A DNA stretch of 58,397 bases from an uncultured Lachnospiraceae bacterium (GTDB lineage: Bacteria > Bacillota > Clostridia > Lachnospirales > Lachnospiraceae): assembly GCA_902786205.1 (NCBI GenBank), contig CADABQ010000013.1, positions 1 through 58,397 on the forward strand. Direction: 5' to 3'. Made by a program: the position numbers and the translations under genes. The notes under the pieces were generated by a model that had not been told where the DNA came from, ran no database searches, and was given only the letters and a program-made list of their open reading frames with translations. This document shows positions 46,026 to 54,681 of the stretch, in pieces. Position 1 is the stretch's first letter. Every line of letters begins with the position of its first letter.

Positions 46026-46052
46026 TATAGTATGCATTCTTTGTTTGTGCGT
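46026..46052 (-). promoter_or_regulatory. Sigma-K-like promoter of the subtilase gene
   Basis: On the minus strand AC, 16 bases, then CATACTATA fits AC-N16/17-CATAnnnTA. The -10 also resembles sigma-E (CATACAnT), but the -35 spacing favours sigma-K. It lies about 85 bases upstream of the GTG. Confidence 0.5.
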
Positions 46053-46223
46053 GTATTCTATGAAAATACTAATTTCTAAATACTAGTTCTAATTTATTCC
46101 ACACTTTTTTACTCGACTAAAAACAAATATCTTTTTCTTAACTTGTACTTTTTTTCTACAATAGGAAAGAGTCCAAGCTGTACTGCATAGAATGTCATTG
46201 TAAAAAGATTTTGGAGGCTCAAT

Positions 46224-46442
46224 ATGAGTGATTTAGCAGCAACAAATTGTAACACAGGATGCGGATGCAACAACGATGGAGGAGGCACTTGGATTATTTT
46301 AATCCTTATCTTACTCAGCTGCTGTGGCAATAACAATAGTTTTGGTAACTTTGGCTGTGGATGTGGCAACAATGACTCTAGCTGCATCATTTGGATTTTA
46401 CTTATCCTTTGCTGCTGCGGCAACGGCAATTCATTCTGCTAG
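46224..46442 (+). CDS. High-cysteine 'chorion class' small protein
   Basis: The 72-residue protein starts MSDLAATNCNTGCGCNN. It has two hydrophobic stretches (GTWIILILILLSCC and IIWILLILCCC), each flanked by Cys/Gly/Asn-rich segments, so it looks like an internal duplication. About one residue in five is cysteine. Such proteins are annotated in Lachnospiraceae as 'chorion class high-cysteine HCB protein 13'; their role is unproven, but a surface or spore-coat material is likely. GGAGG lies seven bases before the ATG. Confidence 0.8.
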   Translation: MSDLAATNCNTGCGCNNDGGGTWIILILILLSCCGNNNSFGNFGCGCGNNDSSCIIWILLILCCCGNGNSFC

Positions 46443-46512
46443 GCAAAACACATAGATAAACAAAGTAGTCCCTGACTATCTCTTTGTACTATTCTTATAT
46501 GACCTTATTCTC

Positions 46513-46540
46513 ATTCTTTTGTTTGATAAACCAAAAGAAT
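46513..46540. repeat. Hairpin downstream of the high-Cys gene
   Basis: ATTCTTTTG/CAAAAGAAT has further pairing in the loop around GATA. No clear T tract follows. It may stabilise the 3' end of the high-Cys mRNA. Confidence 0.4.
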
Positions 46541-46601
46541 ACTCTGTTCCATTTTAGACAGTTGATATATGGTCAAATCTATAATTCTTACTGAAAAGCA
46601 G

Positions 46602-46632
46602 GCCGAAAGTTTTTCTACTTTCGGCTTGTTTT
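46602..46632. terminator. Terminator between high-Cys and small Cys protein genes
   Basis: A perfect 9-bp stem, GCCGAAAGT/ACTTTCGGC, has T-rich flanks on both strands. It lies about 60 bases past the stop of the minus-strand small gene. Confidence 0.6.
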
Positions 46633-46686
46633 CCATACATACACAACACTTTGGTCTACAGGTTAGTATTCTTCTATTTTGTATAA

Positions 46687-46857
46687 TTAAAGTTTTTTAT
46701 TTGTCCACTCATCATATTTCTTTTTTTCATACTTTTTCATTTTTTTATTCTGTTCCTTACATCCTCCCTTTTTACAATGCATACACTGCATATCTATTTC
46801 ATAAATGGTATTATCCTCAATAACAAGGACATCCTGATCTTCCATAGATTTCTCCAT
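46687..46857 (-). CDS. 56-residue Cys-containing small protein
   Basis: The ATG at 46857 follows GGGAG by eight bases and opens a frame of 56 codons. The product is acidic at the start (MEDQDVLVIEDNTIYEID). It then has a CMHCKKGGC motif, which could bind a metal ion or form a disulfide, and ends in a Lys-rich tail. I do not recognise the family. The good ribosome binding site, coherent composition and downstream hairpin support a real gene. Confidence 0.65.
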   Translation of the reverse strand: MEKSMEDQDVLVIEDNTIYEIDMQCMHCKKGGCKEQNKKMKKYEKKKYDEWTNKKL

Positions 46858-46923
46858 TTTGCATTCTCCCTTTATCCTTTCTACTATATTTTATGAAGTA
46901 TTTTTAGTTTTGTCCTTCTTTCC

Positions 46924-46952
46924 TTGCAACCTTTTTTTATTTTTTATATAAT
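46924..46952 (+). promoter_or_regulatory. aroC promoter
   Basis: TTGCAA and TATAAT are 17 bases apart, about 60 bases upstream of aroC. A small hairpin (AAACAGT/ACTGTTT) lies in the leader. Confidence 0.7.
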
Positions 46953-47014
46953 TAGTAAGATAGCAAACAAAAAACAGTTCTACACTGTTTCAACAAAAGA
47001 AAGGTTGTGAATTT

Positions 47015-48115
47015 ATGGCAGGTTCCAGTTATGGTACAATATTCAGAGTATCCACATGGGGCGAATCCCATGGAAAAGGGGTCGGTGTTGTAATAGATGG
47101 ATGTCCGGCAGGACTTTATTTGAACGAAAGTATGATTCAACCCTACATGAATCGTAGAAAACCAGGAACAACAAAATATTCTACTCCTCGTAAAGAAGAT
47201 GACGAGATTGAAATTCTTTCTGGAGTATTCGAAGGGCGAACAACCGGAACGCCAATTTCATTGATGGTTCATAATAAAACGCAACGCTCACAAGATTATA
47301 GTGAAATTGCAAGCTATTACCGACCAGGTCATGCAGATTATACATTTAATCAAAAATATGGTTTTCGTGACTACCGCGGTGGCGGACGTTCCTCTGGTCG
47401 TGAAACGATTGCACGCGTTGCTGGAGGTGCGGTTGCTTCTCTTATTTTAAAAACAATTGGTATTGAAGTAAGTGCTTATACAAAAGCAATCGGTCCAATC
47501 GAAATTGATTACAATAAATGCAGTAAGGAAAATATTTTTAAAAGTCCACTCTACATGCCTGATTTAGATGCCTCTTCTAAAGCAGAGGACTATCTCATGG
47601 AAACGATGCAAAAACAGGATTCTGCTGGTGGTATTGCTGAGTGTATCATAAGTGGAGTTCCTGCTGGTATTGGAGAAACGGTATTTGAAAAGTTAGATGC
47701 TAATCTTGCAAAAGGTATCATGTCTATTGGTTCCGTTAAGGGCGTAGAAATTGGTGCTGGTTTTAATGCAGCTACTATGCTTGGTTCGCAAGATAATGAT
47801 AATTTTTATACCAATGAAAGTGGTATCCACAAATTTAGTAATAATGCCGGAGGAATTTTAGGAGGATTAAGTGATGGTTCTGAAATAATTCTACGAGCTG
47901 CATTTAAACCAACCCCTTCTATCTCTGCAACACAACAAACAATTACAACAAATGGCGAAAATATAAATGTAAGTATTAAAGGACGTCATGATCCAATTAT
48001 AGTTCCTCGTGGTGTTGTTGTAGTTGAATCTATGGCTGCAATGACTGTTTTAGATTTACTATTCTTAAATATGAGTGCCCGCATGGACAAGTTTACAGAA
48101 TTTTACAAAAAGTAA
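47015..48115 (+). CDS. aroC: Chorismate synthase
   Basis: AroC makes chorismate from EPSP using reduced FMN, the end of the shikimate pathway. Signature motifs are GESHGKGVGVVIDG at the N-terminus, RPGHADYTF and GGGRSSGRETIARVAGGAVA. The 366 residues match the family. It is monocistronic here. tyrA, which uses chorismate-derived prephenate, lies 3.5 kb away and is not in the same unit. Confidence 0.97.
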   Translation: MAGSSYGTIFRVSTWGESHGKGVGVVIDGCPAGLYLNESMIQPYMNRRKPGTTKYSTPRKEDDEIEILSGVFEGRTTGTPISLMVHNKTQRSQDYSEIASYYRPGHADYTFNQKYGFRDYRGGGRSSGRETIARVAGGAVASLILKTIGIEVSAYTKAIGPIEIDYNKCSKENIFKSPLYMPDLDASSKAEDYLMETMQKQDSAGGIAECIISGVPAGIGETVFEKLDANLAKGIMSIGSVKGVEIGAGFNAATMLGSQDNDNFYTNESGIHKFSNNAGGILGGLSDGSEIILRAAFKPTPSISATQQTITTNGENINVSIKGRHDPIIVPRGVVVVESMAAMTVLDLLFLNMSARMDKFTEFYKK

Positions 48116-48232
48116 CACCATAAAAAGTTTTCCTTAAGAAAGCGAGGCAAAGACAATATTAGGTTAGCCGAAAAGCACTGCACATTGCCACAGGACGCCT
48201 TTGATCTGCAAAGCATTTTTCTACAAAGCAAA

Positions 48233-48283
48233 ATACCGACCTTCAAACATTAAGCCTTTCATTTAATGTCTGAAGATCGGTAT
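48233..48283. terminator. Terminator between aroC and trpS
   Basis: A long stem with three internal mismatches (ATACCGA, CTTCA and ACATTAA segments pairing with their complements) lies between the convergent ends. On the minus strand TATTTTG follows. Confidence 0.75.
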
Positions 48284-48301
48284 CATTCTTTATTGTTATA
48301 T

Positions 48302-49309
48302 TTATCTGATTCTTTCTGTTAATCCTAGCTTTTTTTGTACCTTTCGTAATGTCTTCATAGACACATACTGCGCCTTTTCATCATTCGCCTTAATAACACT
48401 ATCAATGTAACTCTTATCCGCTTCTAATTCCTTCATACGTTCCTGCAATGGCTTTAACATAGATACTACAGCCTCTCCTACTGCAAGTTTAAAATCGCCA
48501 TATCCCTTACCATCAAATTCTCTTTCGATTTCCTCTCTTGTCTTTCCCGTTGTTGCACCATAAATATCCATAAGATTGCAAATTCCTGGCTTATCTTCTG
48601 CATAACGAACCTCACTTCCAGAATCCGTAACGGCTCTTTTAAACTTTCGAATTATCGTATCTGGATCATCTAATAAATAAATACTTGCATTTATATTTTC
48701 ATCTGACTTAGACATCTTCTTACTTGGATCCTGAAGACTCATGATTTTGGCACCATCTTTTCCTAAATAAGCCTCTGGAATGGTAAACACATCTCCATAT
48801 ATATTATTAAATCGATTCGCAATATCCCTTGTTATCTCTAAATGCTGCATCTGGTCTGCACCAACTGGAACTACATCTGCCTGATATAATAAAATATCTG
48901 CTGCCATCAATACCGGATATGTAAATAATCCTGCATTTATGTTATCTGCATGTTTTGCGGACTTATCTTTGAACTGTGTCATACGACTAAGTTCTCCCAT
49001 ATAAGTAAAACAATTTAACAACCATGCCAATTCGGAATGACTGGAAACATGCGACTGAAAATAGATACAATTTTTTTCAGGGTCCAGTCCCGCTGCAACG
49101 TATAACGTATATAACATTCTAGCTCTTTTACGAAACTCTGCCGGTTTTTGTCTCACTGTTAATGAATGTAAATCCATTACACCATAAAAGCATTCATACT
49201 CATCTGTTAATGAAATCCAGTTTTTCAAAGCACCGAGATAATTTCCTAACGTTAAATTACCGGTAGCCTGCATTCCACTATATAAAATTTTCTTATCTCC
49301 TATCATCAT
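48302..49309 (-). CDS. trpS: Tryptophanyl-tRNA synthetase
   Basis: TrpS is a class I synthetase. The HIGH-like motif appears as GNLTLGNYLG near residue 17, and the KMSKS motif is intact (KKMSKSDEN). DLHSLTV and QADVVPVGADQMQH are conserved family blocks. I choose the ATG at 49309 (335 residues), preceded by AAGGAG. Another ATG follows at once. The leader to the divergent luxS gene is short and shows no T-box. Confidence 0.96.
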   Translation of the reverse strand: MMIGDKKILYSGMQATGNLTLGNYLGALKNWISLTDEYECFYGVMDLHSLTVRQKPAEFRKRARMLYTLYVAAGLDPEKNCIYFQSHVSSHSELAWLLNCFTYMGELSRMTQFKDKSAKHADNINAGLFTYPVLMAADILLYQADVVPVGADQMQHLEITRDIANRFNNIYGDVFTIPEAYLGKDGAKIMSLQDPSKKMSKSDENINASIYLLDDPDTIIRKFKRAVTDSGSEVRYAEDKPGICNLMDIYGATTGKTREEIEREFDGKGYGDFKLAVGEAVVSMLKPLQERMKELEADKSYIDSVIKANDEKAQYVSMKTLRKVQKKLGLTERIR

Positions 49310-49403
49310 AAATCTCCTTATATTCACCTTTTTCAATTATAATACATTTTACATACCTTTAAGTGTAACACATCTATATAACTTTCGTCAAATTGTCTTT
49401 TTA

Positions 49404-49432
49404 TTGTTCTCCTTATTTTTTTATGCTATAAT
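49404..49432 (+). promoter_or_regulatory. luxS promoter
   Basis: TTGTTC and TATAAT are 17 bases apart, about 90 bases upstream of luxS. A CGCTTTT/AAAAGCG hairpin lies in the leader. No SAM riboswitch is seen. Confidence 0.65.
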
Positions 49433-49524
49433 AACTACATTCGCTTTTTGAAATATATAAAAGCGTATCGAAAATTTTATCCATACAACAGTAGCACTTA
49501 TATTGAAGAGAGAGAGGTTTTCAC

Positions 49525-50007
49525 ATGAAAGAAATTGCAAGTTTTACCATAAACCATTTAAAATTACTCCCTGGAATCTATGTTTCCAGAAAAGATGCCA
49601 TTGGTTCAGAAATGGTCACTACCTTTGACATTCGTATGACCCGACCAAACTTTGAGCCTGTTATGAACACGGCTGAAATGCACACCATAGAGCATCTGGC
49701 AGCAACATACCTTCGCAATCACCCAGACTATGCTTCTAAAACGATTTATTTTGGTCCTATGGGTTGTAGAACCGGTTTTTATCTTTTATTAGCAGGAGAC
49801 TATACATCAAAGGATATTGTTCCTCTTATAACATCCTTATTTGAGTTTATCCGTGATTTTGAAGGACAAGTACCAGGTGCTGCAGCTTTTAATTGCGGAA
49901 ACTATTTAGATATGAATTTGCCAATGGCTAAATATCTTGCAAAACATTTTCTGGATACCATCTTATACAACATAGATGATACACACTTAATTTATCCTGA
50001 AGCGTAA
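49525..50007 (+). CDS. luxS: S-ribosylhomocysteine lyase
   Basis: LuxS splits S-ribosylhomocysteine to homocysteine and DPD, the precursor of the AI-2 signal. The metal site is complete: H53 and H57 in HTIEH and a cysteine in FNCGNY near residue 125. The catalytic cysteine is C81 in MGCRTGFYL. The length of 160 residues is normal. It heads a plus-strand group with two unknown genes after a 72-base gap. Confidence 0.97.
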   Translation: MKEIASFTINHLKLLPGIYVSRKDAIGSEMVTTFDIRMTRPNFEPVMNTAEMHTIEHLAATYLRNHPDYASKTIYFGPMGCRTGFYLLLAGDYTSKDIVPLITSLFEFIRDFEGQVPGAAAFNCGNYLDMNLPMAKYLAKHFLDTILYNIDDTHLIYPEA

Positions 50008-50079
50008 GTAGTTCTAACAATCCTTCTTTTTGCATAACATTACTTATAAATGTTTAAAAAGCAAAAAGGAGGATTTTTT

Positions 50080-50493
50080 GTGTCTGAAAATCAAAATTCA
50101 TCTTACCAACATGTTGTTGATTTAATGAATGCTGCACTTCCATTTATTAATCAAAAATCCAAGACAACCATGGAAGTATTTATCAAAGCAGGTGAATTAA
50201 TGGACTCATTCTCAGCCAGTTCATCATCCGATCTTCATGCCTGTGATATATCTGAAACACCCACAGATTATGAAGGTCTCTTTCTCAGTCTTCAGGAAGT
50301 TAGCACCCCTAAGGAATCAGAAATTATCAATACTCTGCTGAATTATTTTAAAGCACAGAAATTGTATCGAACTTATAACAGCATGAAAGATATTCTTCCG
50401 CCAAAAGAAAGCGGAAATTTTACAAGAAATCAATTATTTCCTATGATTGAGCATTTTTTCGAATCATACCAAAACAACAAGGAAAGGAGCTGA
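50080..50493 (+). CDS. Unrecognised 137-residue protein
   Basis: I do not recognise this protein. It starts at a GTG seven bases after AAGGAGG; an upstream in-frame ATG would place that site inside the gene. The product is mostly helical with a Ser-rich stretch (SFSASSSSD) and no membrane segment or signal peptide. Its stop lies only five bases before the next start, so the two are co-expressed. Composition recalls cytoplasmic adaptor or anti-activator proteins, but no function can be named. Confidence 0.7.
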   Translation: MSENQNSSYQHVVDLMNAALPFINQKSKTTMEVFIKAGELMDSFSASSSSDLHACDISETPTDYEGLFLSLQEVSTPKESEIINTLLNYFKAQKLYRTYNSMKDILPPKESGNFTRNQLFPMIEHFFESYQNNKERS

Positions 50494-50498
50494 GTGCT

Positions 50499-50765
50499 AT
50501 GAGCAATTCAGATTGGACAAACAATCCCGTATGGAATCAAATAAATCCACACAAAAAACAATTTATTACAAATTTTCTGAAACAGGCAGATCAACTAACT
50601 CCTATACAGGCCCTTCCGCTTTTCATGGACCTTCAAAAACAAATGCAGGAGAAAAATTTAACATTTACCAAACAAGAAGTTTCTTTAATTATGGAAGCAA
50701 TCAGCACACAGCAATTATCTCCACAGGAACAACTTGCCTACCAAACTATAAAGCAAATGCTTTAG
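50499..50765 (+). CDS. Unrecognised 88-residue helical protein
   Basis: This small protein starts MSNSDWTNNPVWNQINPHKK and continues with predicted amphipathic helices (FITNFLKQAD, ALPLFMDLQKQM). There is no cysteine, membrane segment or known motif. AAGGAG lies ahead of the ATG, inside the end of the preceding gene. It is probably translationally coupled to that gene, which suggests the two products interact. The structured repeat at 50859-50949 follows and can terminate the transcript. Confidence 0.7.
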   Translation: MSNSDWTNNPVWNQINPHKKQFITNFLKQADQLTPIQALPLFMDLQKQMQEKNLTFTKQEVSLIMEAISTQQLSPQEQLAYQTIKQML

Positions 50766-50858
50766 TCCATGCTATTTCATAACACATAGCTACAATACTT
50801 TCATTTATCTAAGAAAAGCCCCTTGCCAAAGAGCAAAGAGCTTTTCTCAGGTCAAGCG

Positions 50859-50949
50859 GATATTCGCAATCCGCGTTGCTACTTGCTCATATAAAAGTTC
50901 AAGAGTCCCCACCGCCTAATGGCAGTGGGTTTTCTTGCCCTTTTATAAA
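50859..50949 (+). repeat. Structured terminator-associated repeat, copy 2
   Basis: This is the shorter copy of the element behind tyrA. An outer TATAAAAG/CTTTTATA pairing encloses the hairpin CCACCGCC/GGCAGTGG, followed by TTTTCTTGC. A GCAA/TTGC hairpin lies in the left part. It follows the plus-strand unknown genes in the same orientation as copy 1 follows tyrA. Confidence 0.55.
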
Positions 50950-50963
50950 GTTACTTTAAACTT

Positions 50964-51194
50964 TTATTCATCAAATTCTACTACCACATAATATCCCTGC
51001 TCATTATGTTTAATATCCTTTACAATTCCCTCTAACACACTAAGTCTGTCTCCAACTGCAACACAGCCAGACATGGCAACTGCTGGTTTTATAATATAAT
51101 GATAATTTGCCGGACATGAGCGTTCCATCACTTCTACTTTCTGTCCTACTTCCACTAAATTCTGACGTTCCATTTTAAATTCCATCTCTCGCAT
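50964..51194 (-). CDS. Unrecognised 76-residue beta-rich protein
   Basis: I do not recognise this protein. The sequence is predicted beta-rich (KVEVMERSC, GCVAVGDRLSVLEGIVKDI, GYYVVVEFD), compatible with a small SH3- or OB-like barrel. It has two cysteines. AGAGG lies nine bases ahead of the ATG. It is a single gene between the repeat and the leuS region, on the minus strand. It may bind RNA or another protein, but nothing proves it. Confidence 0.6.
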   Translation of the reverse strand: MREMEFKMERQNLVEVGQKVEVMERSCPANYHYIIKPAVAMSGCVAVGDRLSVLEGIVKDIKHNEQGYYVVVEFDE

Positions 51195-51257
51195 CTTTTT
51201 AACCTCTTTTCTAATAAAACCATTTTACTTTTCAATATTCTATCTTTTGACATAAGG

Positions 51258-51290
51258 AAAAGACCACTCTTGCGAGTGGTCCTTCTTTTT
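51258..51290. terminator. Terminator downstream of leuS
   Basis: A perfect 8-bp GC-rich stem, GACCACTC/GAGTGGTC, has a TTGC tetraloop. On the minus strand TTTTCC follows; on the plus strand CTTCTTTTT follows. Confidence 0.8.
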
Positions 51291-51326
51291 CATACCTACA
51301 GACTGCTCGGTTTCCAAACAACTGTA

Positions 51327-53738
51327 CTATTTCATTACAATATTAACAATTCTACCTGGTACATATATTTCTTTTACAATATTTCCAGTCAATTTATCAG
51401 AGATTGCTTCCTTTGCTTTTTCCAATACAGAATCCTTTGCCTCTTCTGCACCAATTTCAACAGTTCCTTTTGTCTTACCGTTAATCTGTACTGCAATCTC
51501 AATAGTATCTTCCTTCATTGCTGCTTCGTCGTATTCTGGCCATTTCTGCTCAAATACACCGCCTTCATTTCCTAATAACTCCCAAAGCTCTGCTGTCACA
51601 TGTGGTGCAAATGGAGCCATAAGAACAATAGCTGTATTTAATGTTTCTAAATCTACTCCTCCGTTTTTCTTTGTTATTTCGATAAATTTATTATTGTACT
51701 CCATAAATCCACTGATAACTGTATTTAAGCTAAAGCTCTCCAAACGGGTAGTAATATCATAAACCATCTTATGACGTAACTTAATCATTTCATCTGTAGC
51801 AGCTACGTTTGCTTCTTTGCTATCTAATACCATCTTCCAGAAACGGTTGATGAAACGGTAAACGCCATCGATTCCTCTGTCATCCCATTCTGAGTCAAGT
51901 TCTGGTGGTCCTACGAATAATTCATAAAGTCTAAGTGCATCACAACCATAATCTCTTACCAAATCATCTGGAGATATTACATTTCCCTTAGATTTACTCA
52001 TCTTAATACCATTCTTACCAGTAATCATACCCTGGTTGAACAATTTCTTAAATGGTTCATCAAAATCAATTGCACCAATGTCATGCAAGAATTTTGTGTA
52101 GAAACGAGAATACAGCAAATGCAATACGGCATGTTCTACTCCACCAATATACATATCTACTGGAAGATATTTATCCGCTTTTTCTTTAGAAACCAATTCT
52201 TCATTATTCTTATTGTCCACATAACGAAGGAAATACCATGAAGAACCAGCCCATTGAGGCATTGTATTTGTCTCTCTCTTTGCAGGTCCGCCACAACATG
52301 GACAAGTTGTATTTACCCATTCTGTAATATCTGCCAATGGAGACTCTCCTGTACCAGTTGGCTGATAGCTCTCCACTTCTGGTAATAATAATGGTAACTG
52401 ATCTTCTGGAACAGGTACTGCTCCACACTTTTCACAATGTACAATTGGAATAGGTTCTCCCCAATAACGCTGTCTTGAGAATACCCAGTCACGTAATTTA
52501 TAATTAGTTGTCTTCTTTCCAATTCCTAATTTTTCAATGATTTCAGGTGCTTCTTTCTTTAACTCTGCAGAATCTCTTCCTGTCCATTCACCAGAATTAA
52601 TAACAATTCCTGACTCTGTATAGGCTTCTGTTAAATTTGGATTCTCTTTTCCGTCTTTTGAAATAACCTGAATAATTGGAATATTAAACTTGGTTGCAAA
52701 TTCAAAGTCTCTATCATCATGCGCAGGCACACACATAATTGCACCTGTACCGTAATCAGCCAATACATAATCTGATAACCAGATTGGAACCTTAGCTCCA
52801 TTGATTGGATTTATTGCATAAGAACCTGTAAATACACCAGTCTTTTCTTTGTCCTGCATACGGTCTACAGATGACTTTAAAGAAGACTGATAAATATACT
52901 CTTCCACTGCTGCTCTTGTCTCATCTGTTGCCAACTTCTTTGCTAAAGCATGTTCTGGTGCTAATACCATAAAAGTTGCTCCATATAAGGTATCTGGTCT
53001 GGTTGTATAAACTGTAATCGCCTCATCCATTCCATCAATCTTAAAGTCTACTTCTGCACCATGGCTTCTTCCGATCCAGTCAGCCTGCATTTTCTTTACT
53101 TTTTCAGGCCAATCCAATTTATCCAAATCATCTAATAAACGATCTGCATATTTTGTGATTTTTAACATCCACTGTCTTAAATTTTTCTTTGTTACATCGG
53201 CTCCACAACGTTCACATTTACCACCGACAACTTCTTCATTTGCAAGACCTGTCTTACAAGATGGGCACCAGTTAATTGGCATTTCTTTCTGATAAGCCAA
53301 TCCTTCTTTGAACATCTTTACAAAAATCCACTGTGTCCACTTATAAAAATTAGGATCTGTTGTATTTACTTCCATGTCCCAATCATAAATAGCTTCGATT
53401 TCTTTAATCTGTCTTTTAATATTTGCAATATTGTCTGCTGTGGATTTTTCTGGATGTACTCCCATCTTTATGGCATAATTTTCTGCTGGAAGTCCAAAGG
53501 CATCCCATCCCATTGGATGAATAACATAATGTCCCTGAAGCATCTTATAACGACTCCAAACATCACTAATTACATAACCTCTCCAATGTCCTACATGCAG
53601 ACCATTTCCAGAAGGATAAGGAAACATATCCAAGCAATAGTATTTTTCTTTTTTCCCATCATTTACATTGACTGGATGCTGCTCCCAATATTTTTTCCAT
53701 TTCTTCTCTACTTCTTTGTGATTGTACACTGCTGCCAT
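51327..53738 (-). CDS. leuS: Leucyl-tRNA synthetase
   Basis: LeuRS is a class I synthetase with an editing (CP1) domain. The HIGH motif is HVGH in PYPSGNGLHVGHW, KMSKS is intact in GIKMSKSKGN, and the editing domain shows TTRPDTLYGATFMV. A zinc-binding CPSC...CERC region is present. I choose the ATG at 53738 (803 residues) with AGGAGG ahead. The leader is short and has a plain promoter, no T-box. Confidence 0.97.
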   Translation of the reverse strand: MAAVYNHKEVEKKWKKYWEQHPVNVNDGKKEKYYCLDMFPYPSGNGLHVGHWRGYVISDVWSRYKMLQGHYVIHPMGWDAFGLPAENYAIKMGVHPEKSTADNIANIKRQIKEIEAIYDWDMEVNTTDPNFYKWTQWIFVKMFKEGLAYQKEMPINWCPSCKTGLANEEVVGGKCERCGADVTKKNLRQWMLKITKYADRLLDDLDKLDWPEKVKKMQADWIGRSHGAEVDFKIDGMDEAITVYTTRPDTLYGATFMVLAPEHALAKKLATDETRAAVEEYIYQSSLKSSVDRMQDKEKTGVFTGSYAINPINGAKVPIWLSDYVLADYGTGAIMCVPAHDDRDFEFATKFNIPIIQVISKDGKENPNLTEAYTESGIVINSGEWTGRDSAELKKEAPEIIEKLGIGKKTTNYKLRDWVFSRQRYWGEPIPIVHCEKCGAVPVPEDQLPLLLPEVESYQPTGTGESPLADITEWVNTTCPCCGGPAKRETNTMPQWAGSSWYFLRYVDNKNNEELVSKEKADKYLPVDMYIGGVEHAVLHLLYSRFYTKFLHDIGAIDFDEPFKKLFNQGMITGKNGIKMSKSKGNVISPDDLVRDYGCDALRLYELFVGPPELDSEWDDRGIDGVYRFINRFWKMVLDSKEANVAATDEMIKLRHKMVYDITTRLESFSLNTVISGFMEYNNKFIEITKKNGGVDLETLNTAIVLMAPFAPHVTAELWELLGNEGGVFEQKWPEYDEAAMKEDTIEIAVQINGKTKGTVEIGAEEAKDSVLEKAKEAISDKLTGNIVKEIYVPGRIVNIVMK

Positions 53739-53832
53739 CTTACAACCTCCTAGTTTTCTTTTCATCTCTATCGCAATCTAATTCTATCCAAATCTGTAAC
53801 AGACTGGAATTTCTACATTACACATACTTTTT

Positions 53833-53861
53833 ATGATACCTCTATAAAGCCAATCTGTCAA
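53833..53861 (-). promoter_or_regulatory. leuS promoter
   Basis: TTGACA and TATCAT are 17 bases apart on the minus strand, about 95 bases upstream of leuS. Confidence 0.75.
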
Positions 53862-53940
53862 CCTTCCGCCTTTCATAAAGCACTATAACTTTGCCATATT
53901 GTTACACTTCTCGATCCAGTGAACTGTACTTTTTTCTTCT

Positions 53941-54681
53941 TTAATAATACACTTCCTGCAAAAATAGCCCCTTTGCCTCTGCAGCCTCCCCTGCTTTTTC
54001 CCTATCGCAACTCTCCAGAATTGTCTTCATAGTTTTCGGTTCTATTTCTCCTCGCCCAACCTGCATCAGTGTACCAACAATAATGCGTACCATTCTTGGC
54101 CAAAAATCATCCCCCTGTATAGTAATACTCATCTCATCGATTCCGGCATAAATATCAATATCATAAATCTCTCTGATTGTAGATTTCTTCATTCTTTTAT
54201 TGTCTGAAAATGTCTTAAAGTCATGTTTCCCTATCAAATACTTTGCTGCATCCCGCATTTTTAAGCTATCCAGCTTATCAAAACTATAGTAATTATACTT
54301 TCTCTGAAAAACAGATGGTACATCTCCCATAGAAATCTTATACTCATACTTAAAAGATTTTGCAAGATAACTACTATGAAACCGTTCTGGTACTTCATCT
54401 ACCTCCAGCACTGCAATATCCATCGGTAAAAAACGATTCAGATAATGTTTTATCTCATACATTTTCATATCTGTATTTGTCTTAAAATTGGCAATCTGTG
54501 CATACGCATGCACTCCTGCTTCTGTTCTCGCAGCTCCGATTACCTCAATTTTTTCTCCTTCCATCTTTTCCAATACACCTTCCAATTTATCCTGAATTGT
54601 ATTACTTCCCTTTCTTGCTTGTTTCTGCCATCCATCATATCTGGAACCATCATATTCTAAAACCAAACGTATATTCCTCAT
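53941..54681 (-). CDS. TruA-family pseudouridine synthase with Glu at the catalytic position
   Basis: TruA isomerises uridines 38-40 of the tRNA anticodon arm. The overall TruA plan is clear: RLVLEYDGSRYDGWQ at the start, FHSSYLAKSFKYEYKI in the middle, WPRMVRIIVGTLMQVG near the end. The catalytic block, normally GRTDAGVHA, reads ARTEAGVHA, so E54 replaces the nucleophilic aspartate; the codon is GAA. Other conserved positions also differ. It may be a paralogue with altered or lost activity. I choose the ATG at 54681 (246 residues); upstream ATGs give an atypical basic extension. It is transcribed towards leuS. Confidence 0.85.
   Translation of the reverse strand: MRNIRLVLEYDGSRYDGWQKQARKGSNTIQDKLEGVLEKMEGEKIEVIGAARTEAGVHAYAQIANFKTNTDMKMYEIKHYLNRFLPMDIAVLEVDEVPERFHSSYLAKSFKYEYKISMGDVPSVFQRKYNYYSFDKLDSLKMRDAAKYLIGKHDFKTFSDNKRMKKSTIREIYDIDIYAGIDEMSITIQGDDFWPRMVRIIVGTLMQVGRGEIEPKTMKTILESCDREKAGEAAEAKGLFLQEVYY

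Noticed and set aside
46569..46823. Plus-strand frame of 84 codons over the terminator and the small Cys gene
   Set aside because: It has no ribosome binding site, a composition of Phe/His/Ser typical of antisense reading, and it overlaps a hairpin and a better minus-strand gene.
49310..49360. T-box leader for trpS
   Set aside because: The leader is short and lacks a specifier region, the T-box sequence and an antiterminator.
49433..49524. SAM riboswitch ahead of luxS
   Set aside because: No conserved SAM-box sequence is seen, only one small hairpin.
53739..53940. T-box leader for leuS
   Set aside because: A normal promoter lies about 95 bases upstream and no T-box core is present.
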